DNA of 35,323 nucleotides from Elusimicrobiota bacterium (GTDB taxonomy: Bacteria > Elusimicrobiota > Elusimicrobia > Elusimicrobiales > UBA9959): the NCBI GenBank assembly GCA_016209085.1, contig JACQWV010000044.1, positions 1 to 35,323 on the forward strand. The letters run 5' to 3'. The translations under genes and the position numbers were made by a program. Positions 1-7,351 of the stretch are shown piece by piece; the first letter of the stretch is position 1, and each line of letters starts with the position of its first letter. Under the pieces are notes generated by a model. The model ran no database searches. It saw only the letters and a list, made by a program, of their open reading frames with translations, and was not told the DNA's origin.

Positions 1-435
1 AAAAACGGAGGCGAACCTAAAATCTCGGCCAATCTGATAACCACGGAATTAACTGGCAGGCTTAATGCGGAGAAACTGTCCATAAAAAATTCCCCGATTC
101 CTCCGGAATACGTTGCTGAAATCTCCGTTTATCTTAAAGATTCAAAAATTTCAAGCAAAATAGCCAAGGAAATCATTGAAAAAATCTGGAAAAACCCCCA
201 GCCCCCGCGGAAAATGATTGAAGACGCCGGAATGTTCCAGGTTTCGGACTCAGCGCAGATTGAACAATGGGCAAAAGAAGCGATTCAGGAAAACCGGAAA
301 GCCGCAGATGATTTCACAAACGGGAATGAGAAGGCTCTGGCAGCGCTCGTGGGCCTTGTGATGAAAAAATCAAAAGGAAAGTCCAACCCGCAGATGACTA
401 ATTCCATACTGAAGAAACTTCTGAAACCCGCCTAA
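1..435 (+). CDS. gatB: Asp-tRNA(Asn)/Glu-tRNA(Gln) amidotransferase subunit B, C-terminal part (partial)
   Basis: The reading frame is open from the first base and ends at TAA 433-435, giving the last 144 residues of a protein whose start lies outside the window. The sequence matches the GatB/YqeY helical C-terminal domain in style: an N-L-I-T-T-E-L stretch, a run I-P-P-E-Y, then S-S-K-I-A-K-E-I and a closing G-N-E-K-A-L-A-A-L-V-G segment followed by N-P-Q-M-T-N-S-I-L-K-K-L-L, which is typical of the tRNA-contacting tail. GatB, with GatA and GatC, converts Glu-tRNA(Gln) and/or Asp-tRNA(Asn) into the amidated form in organisms that lack GlnRS or AsnRS. The tail looks complete. It converges on the LysM/FecR gene. 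Confidence 0.93.
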   Translation, partial: KNGGEPKISANLITTELTGRLNAEKLSIKNSPIPPEYVAEISVYLKDSKISSKIAKEIIEKIWKNPQPPRKMIEDAGMFQVSDSAQIEQWAKEAIQENRKAADDFTNGNEKALAALVGLVMKKSKGKSNPQMTNSILKKLLKPA

Positions 436-456
436 TCCTTTTACTCGCTAAATGAA

Positions 457-506
457 AGGGAGCACGAAAAGTTTGCGCCTCTGCATTCTGCCTTTTCGTG
501 CTCCCT
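457..506. repeat. 15-bp perfect inverted repeat downstream of gatB
   Basis: AGGGAGCACGAAAAG at 457-471 is exactly complementary to 492-506, separated by 20 bases. It begins 22 bases after the gatB stop codon. No poly-T run follows, so it is not a classical intrinsic terminator, but the hairpin could still protect or end the gatB transcript, or be a palindromic mobile unit. Confidence 0.6.
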
Positions 507-675
507 CGAACGCCGCACACCACAGGTCCAGGTGCCTTACAGGGAAACAGACTCAACACACTTTAGACGCCTCCCTCTACGGAAGAATCCGCACGATTGT
601 TAAACTTCTTTATAATAGGATAGCAGATAAACCTTGACTTGTCAAGCCCCTTTGTCGCACCCTTCCCCAACACTG

Positions 676-763
676 CAAGGTGATAAGATGATAAGTTGAT
701 ACGGTGATAAGTAAAAACCATCTTAACTTATAACCTTATCACCTTGTAACCTTATAACCTTTC
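676..763. repeat. Degenerate word-repeat tract (GTGATAAG type) with its inverted half
   Basis: The left half repeats GGTGATAAG / GATGATAAG / GGTGATAAG, the right half CTTATAACC / CTTATCACC / CTTATAACC. AAGGTGATAAG (677-687) and CTTATCACCTT (735-745) are exact complements. It belongs to the family of intergenic tracts seen again at 9640, 12343, 19098, 23671, 24770, 26266, 29821 and 35088. Confidence 0.7.
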
Positions 764-831
764 TCCTGTGTCGCTTGCTCTTGAACCCCCGAAGCAGTAA
801 TTCCCCTCTTGTGTCGCACCCTTCCCTTTTG

Positions 832-2028
832 CTATCTGACTGTTATCTGGCGGGGTTCGCTGAACTTGCCTTCAAAGCCAAGAAGGTCTATATAAGAGAT
901 TCTGACCCAGTAATTCCCTTTAGGGAGCATTTCATTAAGGTTTATGCGGTCAAACACGTCATAGCGCTTGTCCAGGACGAGATTGGCGAATCCCGAATCC
1001 CTGGCGGCCTGTACCCTGTATCCCTGTATGGGCGTGGCCACCGTAATCATCTGCGTCATCTTTTCAAGATTGATTCTATCGGCGTCAATAGCATCCGGAG
1101 CTTTCATATCCGGCACGGGTCTGACAGTTCCGGCGGAAACAGTCGTTCTGCCCGGCCCCGTAACGGCGCCGGTTTTGGCCAAGCCGATGGAAATCACGTT
1201 CCCCTCAAATTTTACCTGCGGACCTGCGCTGGCTTTTGCAACCTGAGGTCCCGCGCCTTTTTCAAATTCGGGAAGGGGAGGCAGAGGAGTCGCCTTAGAG
1301 GGAGGCATGTCAAATTTGACTTCGGTGCCGAATCCCTCCGCAACCAGAACTTTTTTTCCCTGCGCTTCAACTTCAGCTTTGCCCTTGTAGACCTGGACCC
1401 TGGTGGAAAGGTCATCGTTTATTTTCGCGCCAAATTCGGTATTTTTCGTCTTAGGGACGATTTTTGCCGTGGGAGTTATCACTGTCGTGCGAAGACCCTT
1501 CATCTCGCCCACGCGCAGATGAACGTCAACTCCTTTCTGCGGCGGCCTTAAATCCGCCATGGAATTGGGATAGAGATTAAACAGTTCTCCGGAGTAAAAC
1601 TTCACCTCGGCATAAGCGTCGGTTCCGGTCTTTAAAGTGTCGTTTTTATACATATCCATTTGTTTAAAAACCTTTTTCCATTGCACGGCGTTTCTTTTTT
1701 TAAACAATACTTCGTTGAGATAACTGGCGAGTTTGGCTTCCCTGTATTCGTCTTTTATCAGCTTCTTTGGAACCTTTAAAACCTGGCCCGGAACAGCTAT
1801 CGGATTGGACTGGGATATTTTATCAGGGTTGCACCTGACTATCTCGCTCCATTGCCTCGGATTCTTTAAATATGTATCCGCTATGCTCCATAGCGTGTCT
1901 TTCGGCCCGACCGCCACATCCTGCAAATCTTCTCCCTTGCACCCGTCAGTAACGCAAAAAGCAGGGTTTAAAAAGGCCGATAGTAAAAAAACGCAAAAAA
2001 TATTTCTGCGAAACTCAGTGATTTTCAT
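832..2028 (-). CDS. LysM and FecR domain envelope protein
   Basis: 398 residues with an N-terminal signal peptide (basic start M-K-I-T-E-F-R-R-N, hydrophobic core, about residues 1-26). A LysM domain follows at about 38-85 (K-D-T-L-W-S-I-A-D-T-Y ... N-P-I-A-V-P-G-Q-V-L-K-V-P), which binds peptidoglycan-like glycans. A FecR-type domain covers about 125-225 (beta-rich, with V-Q-V-Y-K-G-K-A-E-V and V-A-E-G-F-G-T-E-V), then a proline-rich linker and a beta-sandwich-like C-terminus. I infer a periplasmic cell-wall-associated sensor or scaffold. The start is the ATG at 2028, 14 bases inside the 3' end of the histidine kinase gene; longer in-frame starts would only read antisense through that gene. 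The overlap suggests translational coupling and a shared role in envelope sensing. Confidence 0.85.
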   Translation of the reverse strand: MKITEFRRNIFCVFLLSAFLNPAFCVTDGCKGEDLQDVAVGPKDTLWSIADTYLKNPRQWSEIVRCNPDKISQSNPIAVPGQVLKVPKKLIKDEYREAKLASYLNEVLFKKRNAVQWKKVFKQMDMYKNDTLKTGTDAYAEVKFYSGELFNLYPNSMADLRPPQKGVDVHLRVGEMKGLRTTVITPTAKIVPKTKNTEFGAKINDDLSTRVQVYKGKAEVEAQGKKVLVAEGFGTEVKFDMPPSKATPLPPLPEFEKGAGPQVAKASAGPQVKFEGNVISIGLAKTGAVTGPGRTTVSAGTVRPVPDMKAPDAIDADRINLEKMTQMITVATPIQGYRVQAARDSGFANLVLDKRYDVFDRINLNEMLPKGNYWVRISYIDLLGFEGKFSEPRQITVR

Positions 2029-4189
2029 TTTTAACAGTATCTCCCGCAACCACTTTTCCATGCTCGTTTTTCGCGAGATTTTTCGGTATCGTAAAACTGA
2101 ATTTTGCTCCCTTGCCCAACTCGGATTCAACCCATATTCTGCCGAGGTGAGCCTCCACCACGTACTTGCATATCGTAAGGCCGAGCCCGGTTCCGCCGAC
2201 CTTCTGCCCCTTAACCTGTTCAAATTTCTCAAAGACCTTACTGAGATATTCCGGAGGTATTCCGTCTCCGGTATCTTCAACTGAAGCGGTTATGACTTCC
2301 CCGTTTTCCATCAGAGTCAGTGTGATACTGCCGTTCTCGGGAGTGAATTTAATGGCATTGCCTATGAGGTTCATGAAGACTCTCTCAATAAGCCCAGCGT
2401 CGACCGGAGCGACGGCGTTTCCGGCTGAATCAAGCACGAGCCGAATATTTTTTCTTTTTACAAGAGACTCCATCAAATCCAGCGCCCTTGAAGCCACTTC
2501 TTTTACGGAAGTTTCCTCAAACTTCAACTCCATTTTGCCCGCTTCCATCTTGGCTATGTCAAGAATGTTGTTTATCATTCCCAGAAGTCTGAAAGACGCC
2601 CTGTCAATGGAAACGAGTATCTTTTTCTGGGCTTCCGTGACCGGCCCCGGTATCTCCTTGAGGAGAAATTCTACGAAACCTTTTATGGCGCCCATCGGAT
2701 TTCTTAAATCATGCGTTATGGAATGGAGAAATTCGTCTTTGATTCTGGCTATTTCCCTTTCAAGAGTCACGTCATGAATGGCTATGAGCTTGCCTATGCT
2801 CGCCTTTTTGCCCGGGGTCATGACAGGAAGAGAAAAACATTTATAAACGGTTTTGGACTGCTGGCGGGAAATTTCCAGTTCCCTGAAGAAATTTTCTTCG
2901 GGATTATCCGAAATTTCATTTATCGTGTCTTTTACGGCCGGATTCTCTATCAAATCCATGAGGTTTCTGCCTTCCAGCGACGCTTCATCGGGAAGACCGA
3001 GAACCGAACGGGCCTTTCTGTTCGCAAGCTGGATCCTGCCGGAATAATCGGTCATGAGCATCCCGTCTTCTATTGAAAACAATATGGCTTCGGTTTTTTT
3101 CTGCTCGCTGATTATTTTTTCAACCTGCATGTCCGAATATTTCTTGAGTTCCTTGACCATTTTATTGAAAGTTTCCGCAAGGTCTTTCAATTCATCGCTG
3201 GAATTTATATGCACGGTTCCCGAGAAATCCCCCCTCGCGACTATTTCAGCCGCGCCGGTTAATTTCAAAACAGGCCCTGAAAGCTGGCTTGACATGAAAT
3301 AAGCGACTATCAGAACCGCTGCCGCAAAGAAGACTATCAGATACAAAGCGGTTTTTTCCATGTAATGGACATTGCTGTTGGCTTCTGCTTCAGACTGTCT
3401 GACTATGACCGAACCGATTGCCCTGTCGTTGAAACGCACCGGGAAATACGCTCCCATCTGAGCATGGCCATAAGCGTCAATATATTGCCGGACGCCGATT
3501 GCGCTGCTTGCAACGGCATTTTTGACTATCAGCCATTCCCTGATTTCAGCGGCATTTTTCGTCCCGATCCTATCCGACGGGTAAACCACGGGAGAACCGC
3601 CCGTGTCAACGATAATAGAGAAGCCGGTGTTCCCCATAGCAAACGAGTTTACTATTTGATAAAGCCTGTTGATTGAAGCCTCCGCGCGCAAAACAAAATT
3701 CCGGTTTAACGGCGAATAGAACACTATCGTCCCCGCCCCCTCCGGCCCGTAATCGCTGAAAGCGGCTGTTTTTACCTGCGAAGAAGCGGATATTTTGAAA
3801 TTCCCGTCTTTTCCGTACGACTTCAAAGGTTCTGTTTTTGCAGCCGACGGCTTCAATATCTTTATGAGTTCCCTGCCCGAGCTGTCAAGCGCCGATATTT
3901 CATTTATATCCTCTCCTGTTTTAAGAAAGGAATCTAGAAGTATCTGCTTGTTCTCCCAGTCCATTTTATTCATGTTCTCGGCCACAAGGGATAGCCTGCC
4001 GTCAATGTTATTCAGATAATTTTCAAAATCATTTCCTATTCTGTAGGCAATCTGCTTGTGCAGATCCTGAACGGCAGTCCTGACGCCTTCCTGTCCGATG
4101 GACAGCAATTTGTACCCCAGAAGCAACAGCGGCACAAGAGATATGCCCAGCATTACCAGAACGAATTTCGGGAACAGCCGCAGTCTCAT
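2015..4189 (-). CDS. Membrane sensor histidine kinase (extracytoplasmic sensor-HAMP-PAS-HisKA-HATPase)
   Basis: 724 residues. A first membrane helix at about 7-27 and a second at about 280-302 bracket an extracytoplasmic sensor of about 250 residues that resembles the Cache class. A HAMP domain follows (L-S-G-P-V-L-K-L-T-G-A ... D-E-L-K-D-L-A-E-T-F-N), then a PAS domain, then HisKA with the phospho-acceptor histidine in H-S-I-T-H-D-L-R-N-P, and a HATPase_c domain with N box N-L-I-G-N-A-I-K-F-T, G1 box D-T-G-D-G-I-P-P and G2 box G-G-T-G-L-G-L. All catalytic boxes look intact. No response regulator is adjacent, so the partner is elsewhere. It lies 18 bases after rdgB and overlaps the LysM/FecR gene, which could be a co-sensor or output; that link is inference. 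Confidence 0.93.
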   Translation of the reverse strand: MRLRLFPKFVLVMLGISLVPLLLLGYKLLSIGQEGVRTAVQDLHKQIAYRIGNDFENYLNNIDGRLSLVAENMNKMDWENKQILLDSFLKTGEDINEISALDSSGRELIKILKPSAAKTEPLKSYGKDGNFKISASSQVKTAAFSDYGPEGAGTIVFYSPLNRNFVLRAEASINRLYQIVNSFAMGNTGFSIIVDTGGSPVVYPSDRIGTKNAAEIREWLIVKNAVASSAIGVRQYIDAYGHAQMGAYFPVRFNDRAIGSVIVRQSEAEANSNVHYMEKTALYLIVFFAAAVLIVAYFMSSQLSGPVLKLTGAAEIVARGDFSGTVHINSSDELKDLAETFNKMVKELKKYSDMQVEKIISEQKKTEAILFSIEDGMLMTDYSGRIQLANRKARSVLGLPDEASLEGRNLMDLIENPAVKDTINEISDNPEENFFRELEISRQQSKTVYKCFSLPVMTPGKKASIGKLIAIHDVTLEREIARIKDEFLHSITHDLRNPMGAIKGFVEFLLKEIPGPVTEAQKKILVSIDRASFRLLGMINNILDIAKMEAGKMELKFEETSVKEVASRALDLMESLVKRKNIRLVLDSAGNAVAPVDAGLIERVFMNLIGNAIKFTPENGSITLTLMENGEVITASVEDTGDGIPPEYLSKVFEKFEQVKGQKVGGTGLGLTICKYVVEAHLGRIWVESELGKGAKFSFTIPKNLAKNEHGKVVAGDTVKNENH

Positions 4190-4207
4190 ATATAAACCTT
4201 ACCAGCT

Positions 4208-4915
4208 TTATGTTTCATTTTCTTTGAGTGTTTTTACTGAGCTCAGTAAATACGGCGCGATTTTCCGCAGGGCATCCGCCCTGTGGCTTATTGAATTTTT
4301 CTGCTTTAAAGACATCTGAGCGAGCGTTTTTTTAAACCCGTCAGGCATGAAAACCGGGTCGTATCCGAAACCGTTTTGCCCTGCAGGTTTTAAGGTTATC
4401 TTCCCTTGAAGAATTCCCTGAACGGCCACAGCCCGTCCAGCCGGGGAAACAAGCGCAATGACACATTTAAAAACGGCTTTTCTTGAACCGATATCCGCAT
4501 TCGCAAGCTGTTTTAAAAGTTTTCTGCAGTTATCTTCATAGGAACACCCCGGCCCGGCGTATCTGGCTGAGAATACCCCGGGCCTGCCGTTAAGATATTC
4601 AACTTCAAGTCCCGTATCGTCCGCAAGCGCCCAGCAGCCTGTCACACGCGAAACCATTCCGGCTTTCTTGAGAGCGTTCGCTTTAAGCGTTTTGCCGTCC
4701 TCTCTGATTTCAGGAATGCCTTCAAAATCAGTCAGCATTTTAAAATTCAGCTTCACCCCGTTAGAAATCCGCCCTGCCCGAAGGGCATGGCGGCAGCCCC
4801 GCCTATGGCGGGACTTATTTCTAACGGGGCAAGACCCGGAAAGAATAGCCAGCATTTCCTTCATTTTATTTTTATTTCTTGTGGCGATAACAACCGTTTT
4901 ACTCTTGACAATCAT
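4208..4915 (-). CDS. rdgB: RdgB/HAM1 family dITP/XTP pyrophosphatase with in-frame element insertion
   Basis: 235 residues; the family is usually about 190-205. It hydrolyses dITP, ITP and XTP to monophosphates, keeping deaminated purines out of DNA and RNA. Family signatures are present: A-T-R-N-K-N-K near residue 11, E-D-G-K-T-L-K-A-N-A-L, A-D-D-T-G-L-E-V, P-G-V-F-S-A-R-Y-A-G, G-F-G-Y-D-P-V-F and S-H-R-A-D-A-L. The excess length is a block of about 26 residues (P-V-R-N-K-S-R-H ... R-I-S-N-G-V) after residue 29, between the first helix and the next strand; it is exactly the translation of the 74-bp palindromic element at 4756-4829. Core motifs are untouched, so the enzyme may still work with an arginine-rich surface loop. 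The ATG at 4915 fits the family start (V-V-I-A-T-R-N). Confidence 0.93.
   Translation of the reverse strand: MIVKSKTVVIATRNKNKMKEMLAILSGSCPVRNKSRHRRGCRHALRAGRISNGVKLNFKMLTDFEGIPEIREDGKTLKANALKKAGMVSRVTGCWALADDTGLEVEYLNGRPGVFSARYAGPGCSYEDNCRKLLKQLANADIGSRKAVFKCVIALVSPAGRAVAVQGILQGKITLKPAGQNGFGYDPVFMPDGFKKTLAQMSLKQKNSISHRADALRKIAPYLLSSVKTLKENET
4756..4829. mobile_element. 74-bp palindromic MITE-like element, copy 1 (inside rdgB)
   Basis: Terminal inverted repeats CCCCGTTAGAAAT / ATTTCTAACGGGG (13 bp, perfect) enclose two GC-rich hairpins. It lies in opposite orientation to copies 2 and 3 and differs from their complement at two positions. It is in frame in rdgB and contains no stop codon in that frame. 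I do not see a matching target duplication at this copy (flanks TTCA and CAAG). Confidence 0.88.
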
Positions 4916-4936
4916 AAAATATATACAATAGTATTA

Positions 4937-7237
4937 ATGGGCGATAATATAAATTTTAACATTTTTAGCCCAACTTCCTCTTCGTTTCAGGAAATTATCG
5001 AAAATTTTCTAAATTTCCCCGAATTGTCATGTCCCGTGAACCTCGTCCATACGACCCAGAAACCGCTTTACACGGCTCTCCGCTACGCCGTGAATAATGC
5101 CGGATGTTTTCCGCTATTTACCGACAAACGGCTGATTGCGCCGCCTTTCACTGCGCAAAACACAGCTGCCTTTCTGGAAACCGTGTTCAATGTCCCGGAC
5201 GCTCAAATTATAGCTTTCAATCCGTCCATTCCGCAAAAGAATTATGAATGCCCGGAAATCAGGCTGGACAAAAAAAGGCTGTCAATAATAATAGGGCGCC
5301 TTAAGTCTCCGGTCGTCGGCATAGCCTCCGACACCTGTGGCCGCAGTGCGGCTGTTCCGGCCGCCGGAGTTCAAAACACCGCGGACTCCACGTTTATACG
5401 CGAGATGGAGCTCGGAGATCTTCATAAAGCCCATTATTACGCGTATATTCTGGAAACGCAGGGTCAAATCCATTCCATCAGATACTATTATCCCCAGCTT
5501 CTGATAGAACTTAATCTCTATCAGGAAGCATACGGTTTTCTAAAAACCATTCTTGAAAAAGAGCCGGCAAACGAATATGCGTTTTATTTTGCCGCGCTTC
5601 TCTATCAGAGAAACAGAAACCCTCAGAAGGCCATGGAATGGCTGAACAAGATTCCTGAAGGCAGCCCCCTTGACGTCAAAAAATCCCTTCTTACGGCTCA
5701 TCTCATGCTGGATTTGAACGAGCCGGCGAAAGCAGAAAATATTTTCAGGAATTTTATTGAACACCCTTACGAGAAACAGTCTGCGTTTAACGGACTGGGC
5801 ATGACGCTGTTAAGGATGGAATCGCAGGAAAAGAAAAGAGAAAAGCTGGAAGCCGCCATAAACGCATTTAACCGCTCCCTCCAGGCTCCCGGGTATTTAA
5901 ACGCCAAAACTTTTTTCTATCTCGGAAACGCTCATTTCAGAGGGGGCAATTACGCAAAAGCCGAAGAGAGCTACGCAAAATCCCTCTATAAAAAACTTTC
6001 CACGCCCGCCGTGATAAACATGGCTTTTGCAATGATGAAAAACAATAAAATGACTCAGGCCGCAGAGCTTTACAGGGAAACCGCGATTACCGAACCTGAA
6101 ATGGCGGTAAAAATAATGGCTGAGATTCCGAACAGCGTTCTGGAAAAAATTCCGGCGGAATTTTCCAGAATAACCCTTCAGGAAAATGCGCAATACCAGA
6201 CCGTATTTCAGATGAAACCCAAACCCAAACCTCCCCTGACCCCGGCTAAAGCCAAAACGGAAGCTTCTCTTGAACCGGCGGCAATCAGCGACAGGAAAAT
6301 GCCCCCTGAAACCATAAAACAGGAAGAGTCGGTCAAGATTGAAACTTTCGGCGAAGTCTTTTCAGGATGGGCGGTGAAAGAAAAAGAAACGGCCCAGGAC
6401 GCTTTCATATCTCGCGCTTTTAAAATGGCAACGAGCCTTGAAGACGAATTCGGCAAAAAGATTTATTTTAACATCAACGGAATAGCCGAGATAGAAAAAA
6501 AGCTGAGAATGACTTTCCTCAAATCCAAAATCACGCCCCAGGCATCGCTTGAAATAGTTCTGGACTGTTCCAGTTTCCTCTGTTATTACTTTCAGGAAAG
6601 GCACAAGGCGAAGCTGATTAAACTGCTGGATTTTGATCCCTGGGCATGGCCAATGACAATCACGCTTGAAGACTTCACCATGCCCACATATCCCATACAG
6701 CGCGTCTGGAAACTTCTGTGGGACGAAAAGCTCCCTGAGCCAGGATGGCTGATAAATTACGTGCATTACGTGGAAAACGAGCTGGAAAAACGGCGCTCCC
6801 CCCTGATTTCAGGCATTCAGGCGGTACGCGCAAAAACACGCAGCCACCATGAAAAAATAACCGATGCGGAAGCCGAACACAAGAAAACCATGATTTTCGT
6901 CTCTTCAATTGATGAAACCAGAAACATTGAAATTGCGCGCACGGGCGTCAAAAAAATCGAGGAATTATTAAAATCCCGATATCATCCGGAAACGCCTCCC
7001 GACCCGGACGGCTGGAGACTGCTTAGATGCTGCGGTCATGTTTTTGCGGAAATAATACAGAAAGATTTTAAAGGCTTCTGGTACAACACAAACGGAAACG
7101 ACGGCTCATGGACGATGCAAATGCCATGGCAGACATTCATATTTCCCATAGGAAAAATATATAAAGCCGCATCCAACAAGGAGTCGCTGACGGAATATTA
7201 TGATGTTCTGCTGAGCGAAAAACTGAAATTCTCGTAA
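4937..7237 (+). CDS. TPR-repeat protein of unknown function
   Basis: 766 residues from the ATG at 4937; the frame is open further upstream only because it reads through the palindromic element inside rdgB on the other strand. There is no signal peptide or membrane helix, so it is probably cytoplasmic. Residues 1-130 form an unrecognised N-terminal domain. TPR-like helical repeats span about 160-400 (for example A-Y-G-F-L-K-T-I-L-E-K-E-P-A-N-E-Y-A-F-Y and T-F-F-Y-L-G-N-A-H-F-R-G-G-N-Y-A-K-A-E). A proline- and lysine-rich linker at about 430-480 leads to a C-terminal domain of about 280 residues with W/F-rich patches (W-T-M-Q-M-P-W-Q-T-F). At residues 132-146 the stretch C-G-R-S-A-A-V-P-A-A-G-V is encoded by a GC-rich palindromic patch (5337-5376). 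The last codon abuts a palindromic element. Confidence 0.75.
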   Translation: MGDNINFNIFSPTSSSFQEIIENFLNFPELSCPVNLVHTTQKPLYTALRYAVNNAGCFPLFTDKRLIAPPFTAQNTAAFLETVFNVPDAQIIAFNPSIPQKNYECPEIRLDKKRLSIIIGRLKSPVVGIASDTCGRSAAVPAAGVQNTADSTFIREMELGDLHKAHYYAYILETQGQIHSIRYYYPQLLIELNLYQEAYGFLKTILEKEPANEYAFYFAALLYQRNRNPQKAMEWLNKIPEGSPLDVKKSLLTAHLMLDLNEPAKAENIFRNFIEHPYEKQSAFNGLGMTLLRMESQEKKREKLEAAINAFNRSLQAPGYLNAKTFFYLGNAHFRGGNYAKAEESYAKSLYKKLSTPAVINMAFAMMKNNKMTQAAELYRETAITEPEMAVKIMAEIPNSVLEKIPAEFSRITLQENAQYQTVFQMKPKPKPPLTPAKAKTEASLEPAAISDRKMPPETIKQEESVKIETFGEVFSGWAVKEKETAQDAFISRAFKMATSLEDEFGKKIYFNINGIAEIEKKLRMTFLKSKITPQASLEIVLDCSSFLCYYFQERHKAKLIKLLDFDPWAWPMTITLEDFTMPTYPIQRVWKLLWDEKLPEPGWLINYVHYVENELEKRRSPLISGIQAVRAKTRSHHEKITDAEAEHKKTMIFVSSIDETRNIEIARTGVKKIEELLKSRYHPETPPDPDGWRLLRCCGHVFAEIIQKDFKGFWYNTNGNDGSWTMQMPWQTFIFPIGKIYKAASNKESLTEYYDVLLSEKLKFS
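5337..5376. repeat. GC-rich palindromic patch inside the TPR gene
   Basis: GCCGCA-G-TGCGGC style hairpin followed by CGGCTGTTCCGGCCG (5349-5363), a 15-mer also found at 13750-13764 at the edge of the 51-bp repeat in the ligase gene. It encodes C-G-R-S-A-A-V-P-A-A-G between the N-terminal domain and the TPR region. It is probably a shorter member of the 51-bp element family. Confidence 0.5.
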
Positions 7238-7238
7238 G

Positions 7239-7312
7239 CCCCGTTAGAAATAAGCCCCGCCATAGGCGGGGCTGCCGCCGTGCCCTTCGGGCAGGGCGGA
7301 TTTCTAACGGGG
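7239..7312. mobile_element. 74-bp palindromic MITE-like element, copy 2 (intergenic)
   Basis: Identical to copy 3. It is flanked by a direct repeat TAAG (7235-7238 and 7313-7316), a likely 4-bp target-site duplication; the left TAAG contains the stop codon of the upstream TPR gene, so insertion occurred at the stop and recreated it. It lies between the TPR gene and the clostripain gene and could act as a transcript-end hairpin. Confidence 0.9.
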
Positions 7313-7351
7313 TAAGTTGATTTTACTCAACAATTTTACTAAAGTAATCTT

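Larger units (their letters stand above)
436..831. other. Intergenic region with a long hairpin and word-type repeats
   Basis: This 396-base gap lies between the converging gatB and LysM/FecR genes. I see no gene in it. It holds a 15-bp perfect inverted repeat, 457-471 against 492-506 (AGGGAGCACGAAAAG and its complement) with a 20-base loop and no T-tract, and a short palindrome at 633-646 (TTGACTTGTCAA core). At 676-763 there is a tract of degenerate words in which AAGGTGATAAG (677-687) faces its exact complement at 735-745. The phrase TGTCGCACCCTTCCC occurs twice, at 653-667 and 812-826. The small open frames here look like chance. Confidence 0.7.

Noticed and set aside
775-1551. Long plus-strand frame of about 258 residues
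   Set aside because: It is antisense to the LysM/FecR gene and shows no protein-like pattern or ribosome site.
2029-2280. Upstream extension of the LysM/FecR frame to 2280
   Set aside because: It only reads through the histidine kinase gene in another frame; the signal peptide starts at 2028.
4905-4934. Promoter TTGACA ... TAGTAT for the TPR gene
   Set aside because: The expected start would fall at or after the ATG and the match is weak at -10, so I did not list it.
4787-4936. Extension of the TPR gene upstream into rdgB
   Set aside because: The frame is open only because the palindromic element has no stop in it; no family evidence supports these residues.
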